Source: Gemmatimonadales bacterium | GTDB lineage: Bacteria > Gemmatimonadota > Gemmatimonadetes > Gemmatimonadales > GWC2-71-9 | Length of the DNA: 13,799 bases | Assembly: GCA_025924275.1 (NCBI GenBank) | Contig: JAICEH010000027.1 | Location: 1 to 13,799 of the forward strand | Reading direction: 5' to 3' | In this document: one piece after another, positions 5,391 to 12,924 of the stretch | Layout of the letters: the number at the start of each line of letters is the position of its first letter | Position numbering within the stretch: the stretch's first letter is position 1 | The notes under the pieces: model-generated | Told to the model about the DNA's origin: nothing | The model's database searches: none | The model's input: only the letters and a program-made list of their open reading frames with translations | Translations under genes and position numbers: made by a program

Positions 5391-6620
5391 ATGCCCCCCC
5401 TTCCACCCGCCTGGCCCCGCCTCGAGGCGCTCCTCAACACCAGCCTCGCCCTCACCACCGAGACCGGCCTGGACCGCGTGCTCGAGCGGGTGGCGGAAGC
5501 CGCCCTGGGCCTCATGCAGTGCCGATACGCCGCCGTCGGGGTCCTCGCCCCCGACGGCCAGCTCCTGGAGAAGTTCAAGACGGCGGGGCTCAGCGAGGCG
5601 GAGGAGCGCGCGATCGGGCACCGGCCCACCGGGCGGGGGATCCTGGGCCTCGTGATCCGGGAGCGGCGCGTCATCCGCCTCCGCGACCTCACCCGGCATC
5701 CCGCCTCGGTGGGGGTGCCGGCGAACCACCCGCCGATGAAGTCCTTCCTCGGCGTCCCCATCGTGGGGCGGCGCGGCGTCTTCGGGAACCTGTACGTGAC
5801 CGAGAAGCTCGAGGCGGCGGAATTCGACGACGCCGACGAGCACGTGGCCCAGCTCCTCGCCAACGCCATCGCCACCGCGGTCGAGAACGCGATGCTCCAC
5901 GAGGAGAGCGCCCGCCTGCTGGACGAGGTGCAGCTCCTCCACCGCCGGCGGGAACAGTTCTTCGCGATGGTGAACCACGAGCTGCGGAACGCACTCGCGG
6001 GGGTCTACGGCTGGGCCGAGATGCTGGTGCGGCGGAAGCAGCCGGACACGGTGCCCCGGGCCGCCTTCGAGGTGCTCGACTCGGCCGAGCAGGCCGTGGC
6101 GCTCATCAACGACCTCCTCGACCTGAGCCGGCTGGACGAGGACCGGCTCAAGCTCGTCCTCCGGCGGGTGGAACCGCGGCTCATCGTGCAGCAGGCGATG
6201 CGGCGCGTCCTCCCGTCCGCCGAGGCCAAGGCGCTCCGCCTGACCGAGGCGTGCGCGCCCGACCTCCCGCCGATCGAGACCGACAGCCACCGGGTGGAGC
6301 AGGTCCTCACCAACCTGCTCATCAACGCGATCAAGCACTCCCCGGGCGGGACGGAGATCCGCCTCACCGCGTCGGCCGCGGACGGGGTGGCGGAGTTCGC
6401 GGTGGAGGACGAGGGCCCCGGGATCCCGGAGGCGGAGCTCGAGCGGATCTTCGACATCTACGAGACCAAGCCGGGGGAGGCCGGGGTCGGGCTGGGCCTG
6501 CCACTCTCCCGCCGCCTCGCCCGGCTGATGGGCGGGTCGCTCGAGGCCGAAGCGGGCCGGGCGGTCGGGGCGCGCTTCATCCTGCGGCTGCCCCTGCCCC
6601 CCGTGAAGGAAAGCTCATAG
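5391..6620 (+). CDS. GAF-HisKA sensor histidine kinase, DosS/DosT-like heme GAF signature
   Basis: This 409-aa soluble histidine kinase has no membrane segment. A GAF domain (about 14-170) resembles the heme GAF-A domain of mycobacterial DosS/DosT: CRYAAVG, IGHRPTGRGILGLVI, HPASVGVPANHPPMKSFLG, then FGNLYVTEK. H113 in HPPM aligns with DosS proximal heme His149 and Y135 with distal Tyr171, with the same 22-residue spacing. G50 aligns with DosS Glu87/DosT Gly85. A HisKA dimer domain (about 185-255) carries the phospho-acceptor H196 in VNHELRNAL, which lacks the usual T-P after HELR. The HATPase domain has an N box (N308, N312), G1 DEGPGIP (340-346) and G2 GVGLGL (365-370). It precedes an OmpR-type regulator by 43 nt. 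The kinase call is certain; heme binding is inferred from residues recalled from DosS. Confidence 0.95.
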   Translation: MPPLPPAWPRLEALLNTSLALTTETGLDRVLERVAEAALGLMQCRYAAVGVLAPDGQLLEKFKTAGLSEAEERAIGHRPTGRGILGLVIRERRVIRLRDLTRHPASVGVPANHPPMKSFLGVPIVGRRGVFGNLYVTEKLEAAEFDDADEHVAQLLANAIATAVENAMLHEESARLLDEVQLLHRRREQFFAMVNHELRNALAGVYGWAEMLVRRKQPDTVPRAAFEVLDSAEQAVALINDLLDLSRLDEDRLKLVLRRVEPRLIVQQAMRRVLPSAEAKALRLTEACAPDLPPIETDSHRVEQVLTNLLINAIKHSPGGTEIRLTASAADGVAEFAVEDEGPGIPEAELERIFDIYETKPGEAGVGLGLPLSRRLARLMGGSLEAEAGRAVGARFILRLPLPPVKESS

Positions 6621-6663
6621 TGCATTGGTGTGGGTTTCAGTGCCGCTTCATAGGATGGAGGGC

Positions 6664-7368
6664 ATGAAAGTTCTCGTGGTGGAGGACGACCGGAAGGTCG
6701 CCGGGTTCATCGAGCAGGGGCTCCGCGAAGAGGGCTACGTGGTCGACATCGCCGCGGACGGCGAGGAGGCGACGATGCTGGCCCACGTGTACTCCTACGA
6801 CGTGATCCTGCTCGACATCGTGTTGCCCAAGAAGAACGGCTTCCAGGTCGCGACGGAGCTCCGCCGGGAAGGCCGCAACACCCCGATCCTGATGCTCACC
6901 TCGCGGGATGCGGTGGAGGACATCGTGCGCGGCCTCGACGCGGGCGCGGACGACTACCTCTCCAAGCCGTTCCGGTTCGACGAGCTGCTGGCGCGGATCC
7001 GCGCCCTGGTGCGGCGGGGCGGGGCCGACCGGATGGAGACGCTGCGGTACGGGCCGCTGGCGATGGACCGCCTCCGCCACGTGGCCACGGCCGACGACCG
7101 GACCCTCGACCTGACGCCGAAGGAGTTCCAGCTGCTCGAGTACTTCCTGATGCACCCGGAGGAAGTGGTCCGGCGCACCACGCTGCTCGAGAAGGTGTGG
7201 GACATGCACTTCGACCCCGAGAGCAACGTGGTGGACGTCCACGTGGGCAACCTGCGGCGGAAGCTGAAGGCGGCCTGCGGGAGCCAGCTGGTGGAGACGG
7301 TGCGTGGGGTGGGCTTCGCGCTCCGGAACGGACAGGGTCACGCCGGGGAGCGGCCGGACCGGTCGTGA
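6664..7368 (+). CDS. OmpR-family response regulator (CusR/CopR-like)
   Basis: This 234-aa DNA-binding response regulator is the likely partner of the upstream kinase. The receiver domain (1-115) has acidic D8/D9, phospho-acceptor D51 in LLDIVLP, T79 and K101 in SKPF. The winged-helix DNA-binding domain (about 128-222) contains LTPKEFQLLEYF, then VWDMHFDPESNVVDVHV, close to the WDMNFD-type motif of the metal-responsive CusR/CopR group, and ends ETVRGVGFAL. ATG 6664 gives the canonical MKVLVVEDD start; AGGA at 6652-6655 is an 8-nt-spaced Shine-Dalgarno. Longer starts at 6655 and before are unlikely. The gene overlaps the metal ATPase start by 4 bp (GTGA), tying regulator and pump together. Confidence 0.95.
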   Translation: MKVLVVEDDRKVAGFIEQGLREEGYVVDIAADGEEATMLAHVYSYDVILLDIVLPKKNGFQVATELRREGRNTPILMLTSRDAVEDIVRGLDAGADDYLSKPFRFDELLARIRALVRRGGADRMETLRYGPLAMDRLRHVATADDRTLDLTPKEFQLLEYFLMHPEEVVRRTTLLEKVWDMHFDPESNVVDVHVGNLRRKLKAACGSQLVETVRGVGFALRNGQGHAGERPDRS

Positions 7369-9194
7369 TCCGGGGGCGGGTGGCCGAGCTCCGGCCGGTC
7401 GCCGCGCTCGGGTTCCTCGCCGCGGGCCTGGTGGCGCTGGCGGCCGCCGGCGGCCGGCCGGCGCACGCGTGGTGGACGGCCGGGCTCTGGCTGCTGGGCG
7501 TGCCGCTCGTGCTCCGGACCCTCTGGGGCGCCCTCCACGGCCGCTTCGCCGCCGACCTGGTGGCGGCCCTCGCCGTGCTGGCGGCGATCCTGCTCGAGCA
7601 GCCGCTGCCCGGCCTGGTCGTCGTCCTGATGCAGACGGGCGGCGAGGCCCTGGAGCGGCGGGCGGCGGCGCGCGCCACGCGGGCGGTCGAGGCCCTGGAG
7701 GCCGAGGCGCCCCGGATCGCGCACCGGGTGGTGGCGGGCCGGGTCGACGACCTCGCCGCGGACGCCATCGCGGCGGGCGACGTCCTGCTGGTCCGCCCCG
7801 GGGAACTGGTGCCCTGCGACGCCGTGGTGACCGAGGGCCGCTCCCACGTGGACCGGGCCCAGCTCCACGGCGAGCCGGTGCCGGAGCGGGTCGGTCCCGG
7901 GGCCGAGCTGCGGAGCGGGGCGCGGAACCTGGAGGGGGCCCTCACGATCCGGGCGCTCCGGCCGGCGGCCGAGAGCACCTACGCCCAGATCGTCCGCCTG
8001 GTGCGGAGCGCCCAGGCCAGCAAGGCGCCGCTCCAGCGCGTGGCCGATCGCTACGCCAGCTGGTTCACCCCACTCACGCTCGCCACCTGCGCGGTGGCGT
8101 GGGCGCTGTCGGACGACCCCGGCCGGGTGCTCGCGGTGCTGGTGGTGGCGACGCCCTGTCCGTTGATCCTTGCGGCTCCGGTCGCGGTGATCGGCGGGAT
8201 CGACCGCGCGGCCCGGCGCCAGGTGATCTTCCGGCACGGTGGCGCGCTGGAGGCGATCTCCTCGGTGGACACCGCCGTCTTCGACAAGACCGGGACGCTC
8301 ACCGTCGGACGCCCGGAGGTGGCGTCGGTCCGCCCGGCCCCGGGGTGGACCTCCGACGAGGCGCTCCGGCTGGCGGCGGCGGTGGAGGAGGGCTCGGGAC
8401 ACCCGCTCGCGCGCTCGGTGACGGCCGCCGCGCGGGCCCGCGGCCTCGACGCCCCCTTCCCGGACGAGATCCGGGAGGCGGCGGGCCAGGGCGTGCGGGG
8501 GCGGGTGGGAGGCCGGGTGGTGGCCGTGGGCTCGCCGGGCTTCGTGCGAGGGGAGATGCCGGGGGCCGGGGCGGGGCTGGCCGCGCTCCACGACGGCCAC
8601 CCCGGGCTCACCGCCGACGTGGCGGTGGACGGCGAGGCCGCGGCCCTGCTCGTCTTCGCGGACCACCCGCGCCCCGAGCTTCGCGCGTCGCTCGACCGGC
8701 TGGGCCGGCTGGGGATCCGGGACGTCATCCTGCTCTCGGGCGACCACACCGCGAACGCCGCCGCGCTGGCCGCCGAGGCGGGCATCACCCGGGTGCAGGG
8801 CGACCTGCTCCCGCAGGAGAAGGCGGCGCGGGTCCGGGACTTGACGGCCGAAGGCCGGAGGGTCCTCATGGTGGGGGACGGAACCAACGATGCCCCGGCC
8901 CTCTCGGCGGCCGCGGTCGGCATGGCGCTGGGGGGGCACGGGTCGGGCGGCATCGCGGCGGAGGCCGCCGACGTGGTGCTGCTGGCCGACGACCTGGCCC
9001 GGATCCCCGAGGCGGTGGCGATCGGCCGCGACACGATGCGGATCGCACGCCAGAGCATCGTCGCGGGCCTGGGGCTGTCGGCCGCGGGCATGGTCTTCGC
9101 CGCCTTGGGCTACCTGCCGCCCACCGCCGGCGCGCTGGCGCAGGAGGCGATCGACCTGGCCGTGATTCTCAACGCGCTCCGCGCGGCCCGCTGA
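7365..9194 (+). CDS. P1B-type metal-translocating ATPase with TPCP motif
   Basis: This 609-aa P-type ATPase pumps a transition metal across the inner membrane using ATP. The N terminus is hydrophobic (about 11-30, 36-52, 62-92) with no CxxC metal-binding domain. The actuator domain follows, where the usual TGE reads HGE (168-170). The membrane metal-site motif is TPCP (263-266). Phosphorylation occurs at D307 in DKTGT; the nucleotide domain has SGHP (H346) and the hinge is GDGTND (504-509). TPC-type P1B pumps are associated in the literature with Ni/Fe-type substrates (P1B-5), though this protein lacks the hemerythrin tail of that group. The start is GTG 7365, overlapping the regulator stop; earlier in-frame codons lie within the regulator gene. 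Its position just before a ba3 oxidase recalls CcoI/FixI copper pumps, but those have CPC. The metal is uncertain. Confidence 0.92.
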   Translation: MIRGRVAELRPVAALGFLAAGLVALAAAGGRPAHAWWTAGLWLLGVPLVLRTLWGALHGRFAADLVAALAVLAAILLEQPLPGLVVVLMQTGGEALERRAAARATRAVEALEAEAPRIAHRVVAGRVDDLAADAIAAGDVLLVRPGELVPCDAVVTEGRSHVDRAQLHGEPVPERVGPGAELRSGARNLEGALTIRALRPAAESTYAQIVRLVRSAQASKAPLQRVADRYASWFTPLTLATCAVAWALSDDPGRVLAVLVVATPCPLILAAPVAVIGGIDRAARRQVIFRHGGALEAISSVDTAVFDKTGTLTVGRPEVASVRPAPGWTSDEALRLAAAVEEGSGHPLARSVTAAARARGLDAPFPDEIREAAGQGVRGRVGGRVVAVGSPGFVRGEMPGAGAGLAALHDGHPGLTADVAVDGEAAALLVFADHPRPELRASLDRLGRLGIRDVILLSGDHTANAAALAAEAGITRVQGDLLPQEKAARVRDLTAEGRRVLMVGDGTNDAPALSAAAVGMALGGHGSGGIAAEAADVVLLADDLARIPEAVAIGRDTMRIARQSIVAGLGLSAAGMVFAALGYLPPTAGALAQEAIDLAVILNALRAAR

Positions 9195-9250
9195 GGCCGC
9201 CGGGCGCCGCGCCACCCTGTCACCGCGGCACCGTCGTCCAACCACATCAC

Positions 9251-9259
9251 CGGGGAGGG
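9251..9259 (+). promoter_or_regulatory. strong ribosome-binding site for subunit IIa
   Basis: A GGGGAGGGA run lies 6 nt before the ATG at 9266 and supports that tiny ORF as a real gene. The rest of the 71-base spacer (9195-9265) shows no clear promoter, so the oxidase genes are probably read through from upstream. Confidence 0.65.
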
Positions 9260-9265
9260 ACCCGC

Positions 9266-9406
9266 ATGTCCGAGATGCCGCCTGGGCTGCCCAGGCACCC
9301 GATCGGCACATTCGCCTTCGTGGGCGCCTACGCCATCGCGTTCGTGGTGCTCTGGTTCGCGATCTACCTCCTCATCTACATGGCGCGCCAGCCGGTGACC
9401 CCATGA
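9266..9406 (+). CDS. cbaD: ba3-type cytochrome c oxidase subunit IIa
   Basis: This 46-aa single-span membrane protein has an N-terminal HPIGTFAF motif followed by one hydrophobic helix (about 14-39) and a short basic end. It fits the CoxIIa/CbaD family, whose Thermus member is about 34 aa and supplies the helix missing from the two-TM canonical subunit II. Its stop overlaps the subunit II start by 4 bp (ATGA), and it has a strong Shine-Dalgarno. The order IIa-II-I is that of cbaDBA. Size, motif and context together make the call good, although sequence alone in so short a protein is limited evidence. Confidence 0.85.
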   Translation: MSEMPPGLPRHPIGTFAFVGAYAIAFVVLWFAIYLLIYMARQPVTP

Positions 9407-9945
9407 ACGTGGACCTGTACGAACGGATCTGGATGTGGGGCACCGCCGGGATGCTCGCCCTGTTCTTCGGCAGCACCGCGGTCGCCGCCATCGGGCGGCA
9501 GTTCCAGCCGCCGAGCCACGTCGAGACGATCAACCCGGCCGCGGCCCTGAGCGATCCGCGCTTCGCCAGCCGCGGCGTGTGGGTGGACGACCAGGGCGGC
9601 GTGCACGTCACGGTGATCGGGATGATGTTCGTCTGGCTCCCCGACCACGTCACCGTGCCCGCGGAGACGCCGGTCACCTTCCACCTCACCTCCACGGACG
9701 TCACCCACGGCTACCAGATCGTCCGGACCAACGGCCAGACGATGGTGATCCCAGGCTACGTCAGCCGGTTCACCACCCGGTTCGCGCCGGGCGAGTACCT
9801 GATCGCCTGCAACGAGTACTGCGGGCTGGGGCACCACGCGATGGCGGGACGGCTCACGGTGGTGCCGGCGGCGGAGTGGGCCGGCCCGGGCACGGCCGCC
9901 CCCGCGGCCCCGGCGCCGGAGGGAGGCGACCATGGCTCGCACTGA
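9403..9945 (+). CDS. cbaB: ba3-type cytochrome c oxidase subunit II (CuA)
   Basis: This 180-aa subunit II accepts electrons from cytochrome c or a blue copper protein at the binuclear CuA centre on the periplasmic side. A single N-terminal membrane anchor (about 11-31) is followed by a cupredoxin domain. The CuA ligands are all visible: H102 in DVTHGY, C136, E138 (backbone), C140, H144 and M147 in CNEYCGLGHHAM. The short length and single helix are typical of the ba3/B family rather than the two-helix A family. A Pro/Ala-rich tail (about 158-175) ends in a His/Gly-containing stretch. It overlaps subunit IIa by 4 bp and subunit I by 14 bp, so the three are translationally coupled. Confidence 0.96.
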   Translation: MNVDLYERIWMWGTAGMLALFFGSTAVAAIGRQFQPPSHVETINPAAALSDPRFASRGVWVDDQGGVHVTVIGMMFVWLPDHVTVPAETPVTFHLTSTDVTHGYQIVRTNGQTMVIPGYVSRFTTRFAPGEYLIACNEYCGLGHHAMAGRLTVVPAAEWAGPGTAAPAAPAPEGGDHGSH

Positions 9946-11557
9946 ACGGCTCGCCCTCGCCAACATCTGGGTGGCGGTGCTGGCCTTCGGGGTGGCCGCG
10001 GCGATGGCGGTGATGCAGGCCATCAGCCGGGCCAACCTCGAACTGCCGTTCCGCTCCTCCCGCATGTACTACATGTCGGTGACGGCGCACGGCGTGCTGA
10101 TGGCGCTGGTGTTCACCACCTTCTTCATCATGGCGCTGGGCTACGTCACGGCCGACAAGGAGAACGGGAAGCTCCAGCTCCCGAGGGTCGGGTGGGCGGC
10201 GTTCGGCCTCGCCACCACCGGCGTCGTGCTGGCGGCCTGGGCGATCCTCACCTTCAAGGCCAGCGTCCTGTACACCTTCTACCCCCCGCTGCAGGCCCAC
10301 CCGGCGTTCTACATCGGCCTCACGCTGGTCGTGGTCGGGTCGTGGCTCTGGGTGCTCGAGATGGTGCTCTCGTGGCGGGCGGCGCGGAAGGCGCGGGCGG
10401 ACCGGCCCGTCAGCCTGGCGATGCACGGCACGGCCGCGAACGCCATCCTCTGGGCGTTCTGCACGCTCGGCGTCGCCGCGGAGATGCTGTTCCTGCTCAT
10501 CCCGTGGTCGCTCGGCCTGGTGAAGACGGTGGACCCGCTGCTGGCCCGGATGCTGTTCTGGTTCTTCGGGCATCCGCTGGTGTACTTCTGGGTCCTCCCG
10601 GCCTACGTCCTCTGGTACACCCTGCTGCCGAAGGAGGCGGGCGGGCGGCTCTTCTCCGAGCCACTGGGGCGGATGGTGTTCGTGCTCTTCCTGATCTTCT
10701 CCACCCCGGTGGGCTTCCACCACCAGTTCCAGGACCCCGGCATCTCGGCCAACTGGAAGCTGCTGCACACCTTCTTCACGATGATCATCTCGTTCCCCAG
10801 CCTCGTGACGGCGTTCACGATCTGCGCCTCGCTCGAGGTGGCGGGACGGCTGCGGGGCGGGCAGAGCCTCTTCGGGTGGATCCGGCGACTGCCGTGGGGC
10901 AACCCGTTCGTGGCGGCCTCGCTGCTGGCGATGCTGCTCTTCCTCGTCGGCGGGTTCGGCGGCGCGATCAACGCGGCCTACATGCTGAACTCGGTGGTGC
11001 ACAACACCGCGTGGATCCACGGGCACTTCCACCTGACCGTGGGGAGCGCCGTGGCGCTCACCTTCATGGGGGCGGCGTACTACTTCGTGCCGCGGCTCTC
11101 CGGGCGGCGGCTCGAGCTGGTGCCGCTGGCGAAGATCCAGCCCTACCTCTGGTTCCTGGGGATGCTGCTCTTCGCGCTGCCGAACCACTTCACCGGCCTG
11201 ATGGGGATGCCGAGGCGGATCTTCACGACCGACTACGCCGGGGCCGCGCAGGCCCACGCCTGGGAGGCGATCACGGGCCTCACCGCCCTGGGGGGCATCG
11301 TGCTCTTCGTGAGCGCGGCGCTCTTCGTCCAGGTGATGCTGGTGACGCTCCTGATGGGGCAGAAGGAGCCGCAGCCGCCGATCGCGTGGGCGGAGCCCCT
11401 GGGCGAGCCGGCCGGCGGGTACCGGGCCGGGCTGTGGGACCGGCTGGGCCTCTGGTTCGTGGTCGCGGTGGTGCTGGTGCTGATCGCCTACGGCTACCCG
11501 CTCTGGGACCACTTCCAGATGGAGCGCTTCGGGTCGCCGGGGTTCAAGCCGTTCTGA
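9932..11557 (+). CDS. cbaA: ba3-type cytochrome c oxidase subunit I
   Basis: This 541-aa catalytic subunit of a B-family heme-copper oxidase reduces O2 to water and pumps protons. It has about 12-13 membrane helices. The low-spin heme ligands are H53 (TAHGVLMAL) and H367. The CuB ligands are H214, H263 and H264 (GHPLVYFW, FHHQF), with Y218 placed for the His-Tyr crosslink. H365 in WIHGHFH is the high-spin heme ligand. The set matches Thermus ba3 (562 aa). GGAGG precedes the ATG, which lies within the end of subunit II. Enzymes of this family have high O2 affinity, which suits control by an O2-responsive kinase. No subunit III or assembly factor follows within the window. Confidence 0.97.
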   Translation: MARTERLALANIWVAVLAFGVAAAMAVMQAISRANLELPFRSSRMYYMSVTAHGVLMALVFTTFFIMALGYVTADKENGKLQLPRVGWAAFGLATTGVVLAAWAILTFKASVLYTFYPPLQAHPAFYIGLTLVVVGSWLWVLEMVLSWRAARKARADRPVSLAMHGTAANAILWAFCTLGVAAEMLFLLIPWSLGLVKTVDPLLARMLFWFFGHPLVYFWVLPAYVLWYTLLPKEAGGRLFSEPLGRMVFVLFLIFSTPVGFHHQFQDPGISANWKLLHTFFTMIISFPSLVTAFTICASLEVAGRLRGGQSLFGWIRRLPWGNPFVAASLLAMLLFLVGGFGGAINAAYMLNSVVHNTAWIHGHFHLTVGSAVALTFMGAAYYFVPRLSGRRLELVPLAKIQPYLWFLGMLLFALPNHFTGLMGMPRRIFTTDYAGAAQAHAWEAITGLTALGGIVLFVSAALFVQVMLVTLLMGQKEPQPPIAWAEPLGEPAGGYRAGLWDRLGLWFVVAVVLVLIAYGYPLWDHFQMERFGSPGFKPF

Positions 11558-11592
11558 GCCTGGCGGGCTGGCTTCGCGACCCGGCGCAGGAT

Positions 11593-11799
11593 TCACCGCG
11601 GAGACGCGGAGCAGTCGCGGAGGGCCGCGGAGGAAACACGGGAGGGACGGTGGGTGACCCCGCCGTCCCTCGCGTGGTTGTTCCAGCTGATTCCTCTGGT
11701 TGCTCTTTCTTGTTGTCGTTTCTTCCTGTTGCCGTGTCCCGATGTCCCTTTCGACTCGTCTCCGCGGCCCTCCGCGGCTCCTTTGCGCCGCCGCGGTGA
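11593..11799. repeat. 40-bp inverted repeat element with pyrimidine-rich core
   Basis: The arms 11593-11632 and 11760-11799 are reverse complements at 34 of 40 positions without gaps; the innermost 17 bases are perfect. Within each arm the hexamer GCGGAG recurs every 8-11 bases (11598, 11606, 11617, 11627). The left arm has no T from 11616 to 11650 and the right arm no A from 11755 to 11798. The 127-nt interior includes a second hairpin (11642-11671) and a T/C/G tract (11691-11753) with a single A. It fills the spacer between convergent subunit I and DUF1611 genes and ends 5 bases from the latter's stop. It may be a non-autonomous mobile element, a bidirectional terminator, or a structured RNA; no target-site duplication was found. 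Confidence 0.8.
11642..11671 (+). terminator. 9-bp perfect hairpin downstream of oxidase operon
   Basis: GAGGGACGG (11642-11650) and CCGTCCCTC (11663-11671) form a perfect 9-bp stem with a 12-nt loop, 84 nt after the subunit I stop. It is followed by a moderately T-rich stretch rather than a clean U-run. It is a plausible terminator for the oxidase operon and lies inside the larger inverted-repeat element. Confidence 0.4.
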
Positions 11800-11804
11800 G
11801 GGCC

Positions 11805-12875
11805 TCAGCCCGCCCGCGCGCGGAGGTAGGCCGCCCGCCCGGCCGCCACCGCGTCGACCAGCGGCGCGGGGTCGAACCGGACCGGGTCGGTGCACGGCAG
11901 GCCGGTGGAGTCGGCGGCCCGGGCGCAGGCCGTCCGGGCCGCGGCCTCGTCGAGGTCGTAGGTGTTCATCGAGATGCCGACCACCCTGGTGGGGTGCACG
12001 GCGCCCGCCAGGTCCTCGTACCACCGCACGTACTGCGGGAGCGGCGGGATCCGGAACTCGCTGGTCCGCCGGTAGTCGCCGAGGTACTCCCGGCTCGCCT
12101 GGTGGCAGAGGATGAGCCCGTCGGGACAGCTGCCGTGGAGCAGGCCGAGCGTCACGCCCGAGTAGCCGGGATGGTTGATGCTCCCCTGCCCCTCGACCAG
12201 CAGCACGTCGGCGTCGGGCGCCCCCTCCAGCACGAGGCGCTCCGCCGCGCCGGCGATGAAGTCGGCCACGACCGCGTCCACCGCGATGCCCCACCCCTCG
12301 ATCATGATGCCGGTCTGGCCCGTCGCCACGAAGCGGGTGCGGAGCCCCTGCGCGCGCAGGCCCTGCACCAGCCGGAGCTGGGCGGTCATCTTGCCGACGT
12401 TGCAGTCGGTGCCGACGGTGAGCACCACGTACGGCTCCACCGTCCGGGCCAGTCCGCTCGCGATCGGGAGGTCCGGGGGTGGCCGCCGCAGGTCCAGGAT
12501 CCGGACCCCGCGCACCCGGGCGCGGTCGGCGAGCTCCGCGTCGTCGGCCAGGAAGGTGTGGAGGCCGCTCCAGAGCTCGCACCCGGCATCCACCGCCTCG
12601 AGCAGCCAGGTGCGCCACTCCGCCGGCAGCCGACCCCCCTGGGGGGCGATGCCGACGAGCACGGCGGTCGGCCCCAGGGCGAGCCCCTCCGTCATCGAGC
12701 CGACCACGGGGATCGCCCCCCCGAAGCCGAGCACGTCGGCCACGCTGCGGCCGGCCTGCTGCCGGTCAAGCACGGCCACGATCTGGTCGGGGAGGAAGCG
12801 GATGACGGAATTCGCCGTCTTCGAGGTCATCGGGCCGAAGTCGCCGTCGGCCAGGATGAGGTAGCGGGGAGGCAT
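11805..12875 (-). CDS. DUF1611 / DgcN-like P-loop protein
   Basis: This 356-aa soluble protein belongs to the DUF1611 family. The N-terminal part (about 1-140) is Rossmann-like: MPPRYLILADGDFG, then KTANSVIRF and VLGFGGAIPVVGS. The C-terminal part (about 145-350) is a P-loop domain with the Walker A-type motif GTDCNVGKM (155-163), TGQTGIMIEGWG, and DVLLVEGQGSINHPGYSG. Family members called DgcN are reported to act as D-glutamate N-acetyltransferases beside dgcA, an epimerase-fold partner. No dgcA is seen here, so the substrate is uncertain. The start is the ATG before MPPRYLILADGD; an upstream in-frame extension consists of translated microrepeat. No Shine-Dalgarno is present because a GCGGGGA repeat abuts the start codon. 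Confidence 0.88.
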   Translation of the reverse strand: MPPRYLILADGDFGPMTSKTANSVIRFLPDQIVAVLDRQQAGRSVADVLGFGGAIPVVGSMTEGLALGPTAVLVGIAPQGGRLPAEWRTWLLEAVDAGCELWSGLHTFLADDAELADRARVRGVRILDLRRPPPDLPIASGLARTVEPYVVLTVGTDCNVGKMTAQLRLVQGLRAQGLRTRFVATGQTGIMIEGWGIAVDAVVADFIAGAAERLVLEGAPDADVLLVEGQGSINHPGYSGVTLGLLHGSCPDGLILCHQASREYLGDYRRTSEFRIPPLPQYVRWYEDLAGAVHPTRVVGISMNTYDLDEAAARTACARAADSTGLPCTDPVRFDPAPLVDAVAAGRAAYLRARAG

Positions 12876-12924
12876 CAGGGGTAGCGGGGAGCGGGGAGCG
12901 AGGAGCGGGTCATGTCGGGCGGGG

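Noticed and set aside
5288..5875. N-terminal extension of the USP-containing frame
   Set aside because: It overlaps the divergent kinase coding region and shows no domain; the USP fold begins right after the ATG at 5287.
6625..6663. Longer start for the response regulator, or an internal promoter (TTGGTG with a weak -10) in this spacer
   Set aside because: The receiver domain begins at MKVLVVEDD (6664) with a suitable AGGA; the promoter-like hexamers are too weak to support.
7197..7364. N-terminal extension of the metal ATPase
   Set aside because: It lies wholly within the response regulator gene in another frame; GTG 7365 with a 4-bp overlap is the natural start.
11593..11799. Insertion sequence
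   Set aside because: No transposase frame lies between the arms and no flanking target duplication is visible; kept only as a repeat element.
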